Source: Symbiodinium natans (taxonomy: Eukaryota; Sar; Dinophyceae; Suessiales; Symbiodiniaceae). From it: a stretch of 64,000 nt of DNA. The position numbers and the translations under genes were made by a program. Of this stretch, positions 61,599 to 64,000 are shown piece after piece; within the stretch, counting starts at the first letter, position 1; each line of letters starts with the position of its first letter. The notes beneath the pieces were generated by a model. The model saw only the letters and a program-made list of their open reading frames with translations, was not told the DNA's origin and made no database searches. The stretch is from positions 560,001-624,000 of the forward strand of contig CAJNDS010002139.1 in NCBI GenBank assembly GCA_905221605.1. Reading direction: 5' to 3'.

Positions 61599-61971
61599 TG
61601 GAAGATTGTGGCTGATCAGTGATGTTTTTGTCATGTTTTGGATCAGCTTGTATAGGTTTGTTTTGCTTCGGAGTGATTGGGAATCCGTGTGATCCCATCC
61701 TCGATGGTTTATGCCTCGTTGATTTCCAAGGAAATCATACGAGTGTGTTTTTGCCCAATACGCTATTTAAAGTGAGTGTGCAGTGTGTAGGAACTTCGTT
61801 CTGAAGCTGAGTTTAAGCTCACAAGAGAGAATTCGTTTAGTTTGTGCACTTCGTGACTTTTGGCTCAAGTGGCTCTGACTGTGAAAAAGAGAGAGTTGTC
61901 CGCACTTGTGTGAGAGGTCAGGGTTCGTGCTTTCAAGGGAAAAGGTACCAGAGGGACCTTCGGTTTTTCAC
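61599..61971 (+). repeat. LTR copy, direct (3' LTR, truncated)
   Basis: Starts TGGAAGATTGTGGCTGATC and matches the complement of 52089-52560 until CACGT at about 61971, where the similarity ends abruptly about 120 bp short of the expected LTR end. CTATTTAAAG at 61762 may be promoter-like. Confidence 0.8.
61857..61869 (+). other. Spliced-leader relic in the right LTR
   Basis: TTTTGGCTCAAG at 61858-61869 equals the last 12 nucleotides of the dinoflagellate spliced leader, at the same LTR position as the relic in the left copy. Confidence 0.6.
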
Positions 61972-64000
61972 GTCTTCTCCTCACACCCTCTCGCTCAAAG
62001 AAGCTATTTTGGAGTTTTTTGGCAAAAAAGTTAATTGGTTCATAAGACTTCCCTACTACACCTCTTTGTCCGATATGCTTGCAACCTGATATGCTGGGAG
62101 TCTTCGCTACGTCTCAGCTCAGTCATGTGTCGGTTCCTCCCTGCTGTGCTCTTTAGACTGGCCTGTGGGCACCCCATTTACTGTACATGCGGAACGGACC
62201 ACAGGGCCGTCATGGCGGCGCACCGATCGTTGGGCAGCCAAGATAGGGTTGCAGATCCTGGCATGTCCGTACGGAGGGCCTTTTCCCCCAAAGCACATAT
62301 CCTTATGAAGATGCAGTAACGATCCCATTTTTTCGGCGCCTCTTTTTGTTGCAATTTTGGCCGCGTCACGGCGCTTCTCTCGGTAATCTGCAACTTGGGA
62401 TGGCGCGGTGTCACGTTGCAATGATGCGCCGGCATGTAGGGGCTCAAGTCTGAACTGTGGATTGCGGGGTAGTTAGTCGCCTGCGGTTTGGCAGTCATAG
62501 GCTGTGTGGCCGAGGAAACTAGTCCGTCTCTTCATATGGAGCGCCTCGTTCCACTCTTGGTGCTTGTCAGGCCCCCAGGATGCACAACCACAGCAGTGCA
62601 CGGCAACAGGCACCTTCATGAGTGTCCAGTGGATGCATTGCGTTGCATTCTCTTTGATGTCTGTACCGTTTGCCTGAGTTTGTGGTGCATAATTGAGCCG
62701 CACGAGGGCCTCTCGGAGCCTGAACTGAACAGGCGTCTCTTTGGCGACAACATTAGTCTACGTGGGGCTGTCGTTATGCTCGCCTCCCTCACGTGGCACC
62801 TGCCGTTGAGTAGTCCTGCCCTGTCGTCCTTGTACGAGGCGGCGACAGCGCCGCGGTCTGCAGGCGTTGGAGCAGCATCATTGGTGCTTGGGCTTCACGC
62901 AGGCGTTTTGTGACCTCAGCGTCCGTCTTCCCTAGTACCCAGCGCCCAGCGAATGTGACACGGTTTAATTGTACCCACCTCTCGATCAGGCTCCACGTCC
63001 CTGACTTGCTTGATCTAGGTGTCGCGAGAATGCGGAACAATGCCCTGCTCTTCTTCCAGCGCAGGAGACCAGGTCTGGACACCACTGGACCTGGGGTAGG
63101 GCTGCAGAGGTCCAACATGCCACGTGAGGGCGCCCGCACTCATACGGCAGCTGGAGCCTTCTTGGATTTCTGGCGCGTGCGGTCTTCAGGGTTGAGTTGT
63201 ATCTATTGCTCGGTGACGCTGTCCGGACAGGTCAAGTCCTTGGACCTGACCCAGAGAGGGCTCCTGCAGTTGCGCGCTAAGGTTGCCAGCCCATTCACTT
63301 CACAGTAGTGAGCCCTCGCTAAATGCGCCCACGCTGGGGGAGCATATCTGGTGGCTCGGTGATCTACCAAAGGCCTACCAAAGGCTTGCGGCTGGCCCCG
63401 CAGAGTGCCGAGGAGGGGCCTTTCAATGGGTGGGGGGGGGGGACACTCAGGTACGTGAGGGCGCCCGCACTCACACGCCTGAGCTAAACCTTCTCACGGG
63501 GAAAATGATCACATTCATTAGTGCCAGACTCATTGCTGATGTCGAGGCTTGCTATAGGCATGGCGCACCTTCACATGGCTTCTTCACAACCACGGCTCAA
63601 AGTGAGCAGCGCCCGACTGCCCCTTGGAGTGTAGTAGGTCAGCTTGACATGGCGGCTCCTTGATCATCGGTGGCAGTCTCTACACTGCTGTAGTAAACGG
63701 AGGCGGCGACAGTGATTGGGCACGGTGCTATCCTTATGAGCATCTTGAAATATTTTCGGGTGAGCCAATCATGGAGGGCGACACCTACACTTGCAGATCG
63801 GGCTGGATCATGCTCACAAAGCTCTTGGTCCTACAGGGCATCAGGAGCACTATGACTGCCAATGGGCAACCATACCAACGGATAGTCACGGCTGTCGGAT
63901 TAGCTGAGCTCGCGCATTCGGTGGGTTGCCATGTTTCGGCGCCCGCCTGGACCACAACAAACGGCGGTCTTGGAGTGGGCAAGACCCATCATTGCGCAAA
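61972..64000. other. No recognisable gene
   Basis: Sequence at 61995-62045 (AGCTATTTTGG...AAAAAAGTTAATTGGTT) resembles 33742-33772. A 21-bp direct repeat ACGTGAGGGCGCCCGCACTCA lies at 63122 and 63454. A plus frame at 62488-62913 (PELNRRLFGDNISLRGAVV) looks protein-like but is unidentified. No repeat array or RNA gene seen. Confidence 0.4.

Larger units (their letters stand above)
52089..61971 (+). mobile_element. Ty1/copia retrotransposon with inverted LTR copies
   Basis: Plus-strand copia element with one intact 7.6-kb ORF, a purine-rich tract at 61586-61598 and a 3' LTR from 61599. The LTR copy on the left, 52089-52560, is in the opposite orientation to the right one, so the element is not a simple 5'LTR-gag-pol-3'LTR unit. 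Both LTR copies are truncated, the left at its 5' end and the right at its 3' end. Domain order PR-IN-RT-RNase H defines it as copia type. Confidence 0.85.

Overview
The window looks like nuclear DNA of a dinoflagellate. Four things point there: Arabidopsis-type telomere repeats (TTTAGGG)n; tyrosine-recombinase and copia retroelements whose protein motifs resemble those I recall from Symbiodiniaceae and Suessiales genomes; relics of the dinoflagellate spliced leader inside an LTR; and almost no conventional host genes. No rRNA, tRNA or bacterial-type operon was seen. Most of the 64 kb is mobile-element DNA, satellites and decayed gene pieces. The taxonomic assignment is inference from these traits; I could run no search.

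Layout. 1-3.6 kb: a minus-strand non-LTR retrotransposon with C2H2 zinc finger, reverse transcriptase and, after a frameshift, a CCHC plus restriction-like endonuclease; its 5' side runs into telomere-type repeats. 3.6-12 kb: islands of TTTAGGG/CCCTAAA in both orientations, TA microsatellites and snap-back hairpins, without convincing genes. 12-13.1 kb: broken ankyrin-repeat gene with a piece resembling an ADP-ribosyltransferase. 15.2-16.1 kb: decayed copia pol. 16-17.6 kb: degenerate AT-rich repeats. 17.9-26.7 kb: minus-strand tyrosine-recombinase (YR) retroelement 1, bounded by split direct repeats, carrying YR, gag, an oxygenase-like plus methyltransferase-like ORF and RNase H, with its RT core apparently missing. 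27-28.5 kb: unidentified coding-like sequence. 29.5-31.6 kb: LINE remnant with RNase H. 33.4 kb: first GCGGTCAC minisatellite. 34.3-41.6 kb: YR retroelement 2 (minus), with gag, RT, RNase H, methyltransferase and YR, again with split direct repeats. 43.9-46.4 kb: broken P-loop NTPase gene. 48-52 kb: NTPase fragment and several satellites. 52.1-62 kb: a copia element with one intact 2,547-codon ORF and two LTR copies that lie in inverted orientation. 62-64 kb: nothing recognised.

How it fits together. The window is a set of retroelements from three mechanistic classes (target-primed LINEs, tyrosine-recombinase elements, integrase-type copia) separated by satellites. The two YR elements have the same terminal architecture, A1-ORFs-B1-A2-B2, which is expected if a circular cDNA is inserted by the recombinase, but opposite placement of the recombinase gene. 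Only the copia ORF is intact; nearly all others carry one or more frameshifts, several at homopolymers, so assembly error and genuine decay both have to be considered. The strongest candidates for new biology are the oxygenase-like and methyltransferase-like domains inside YR element 1, the methyltransferase apparently inserted inside RNase H in element 2, and the long unexplained C-terminal region of the copia polyprotein.
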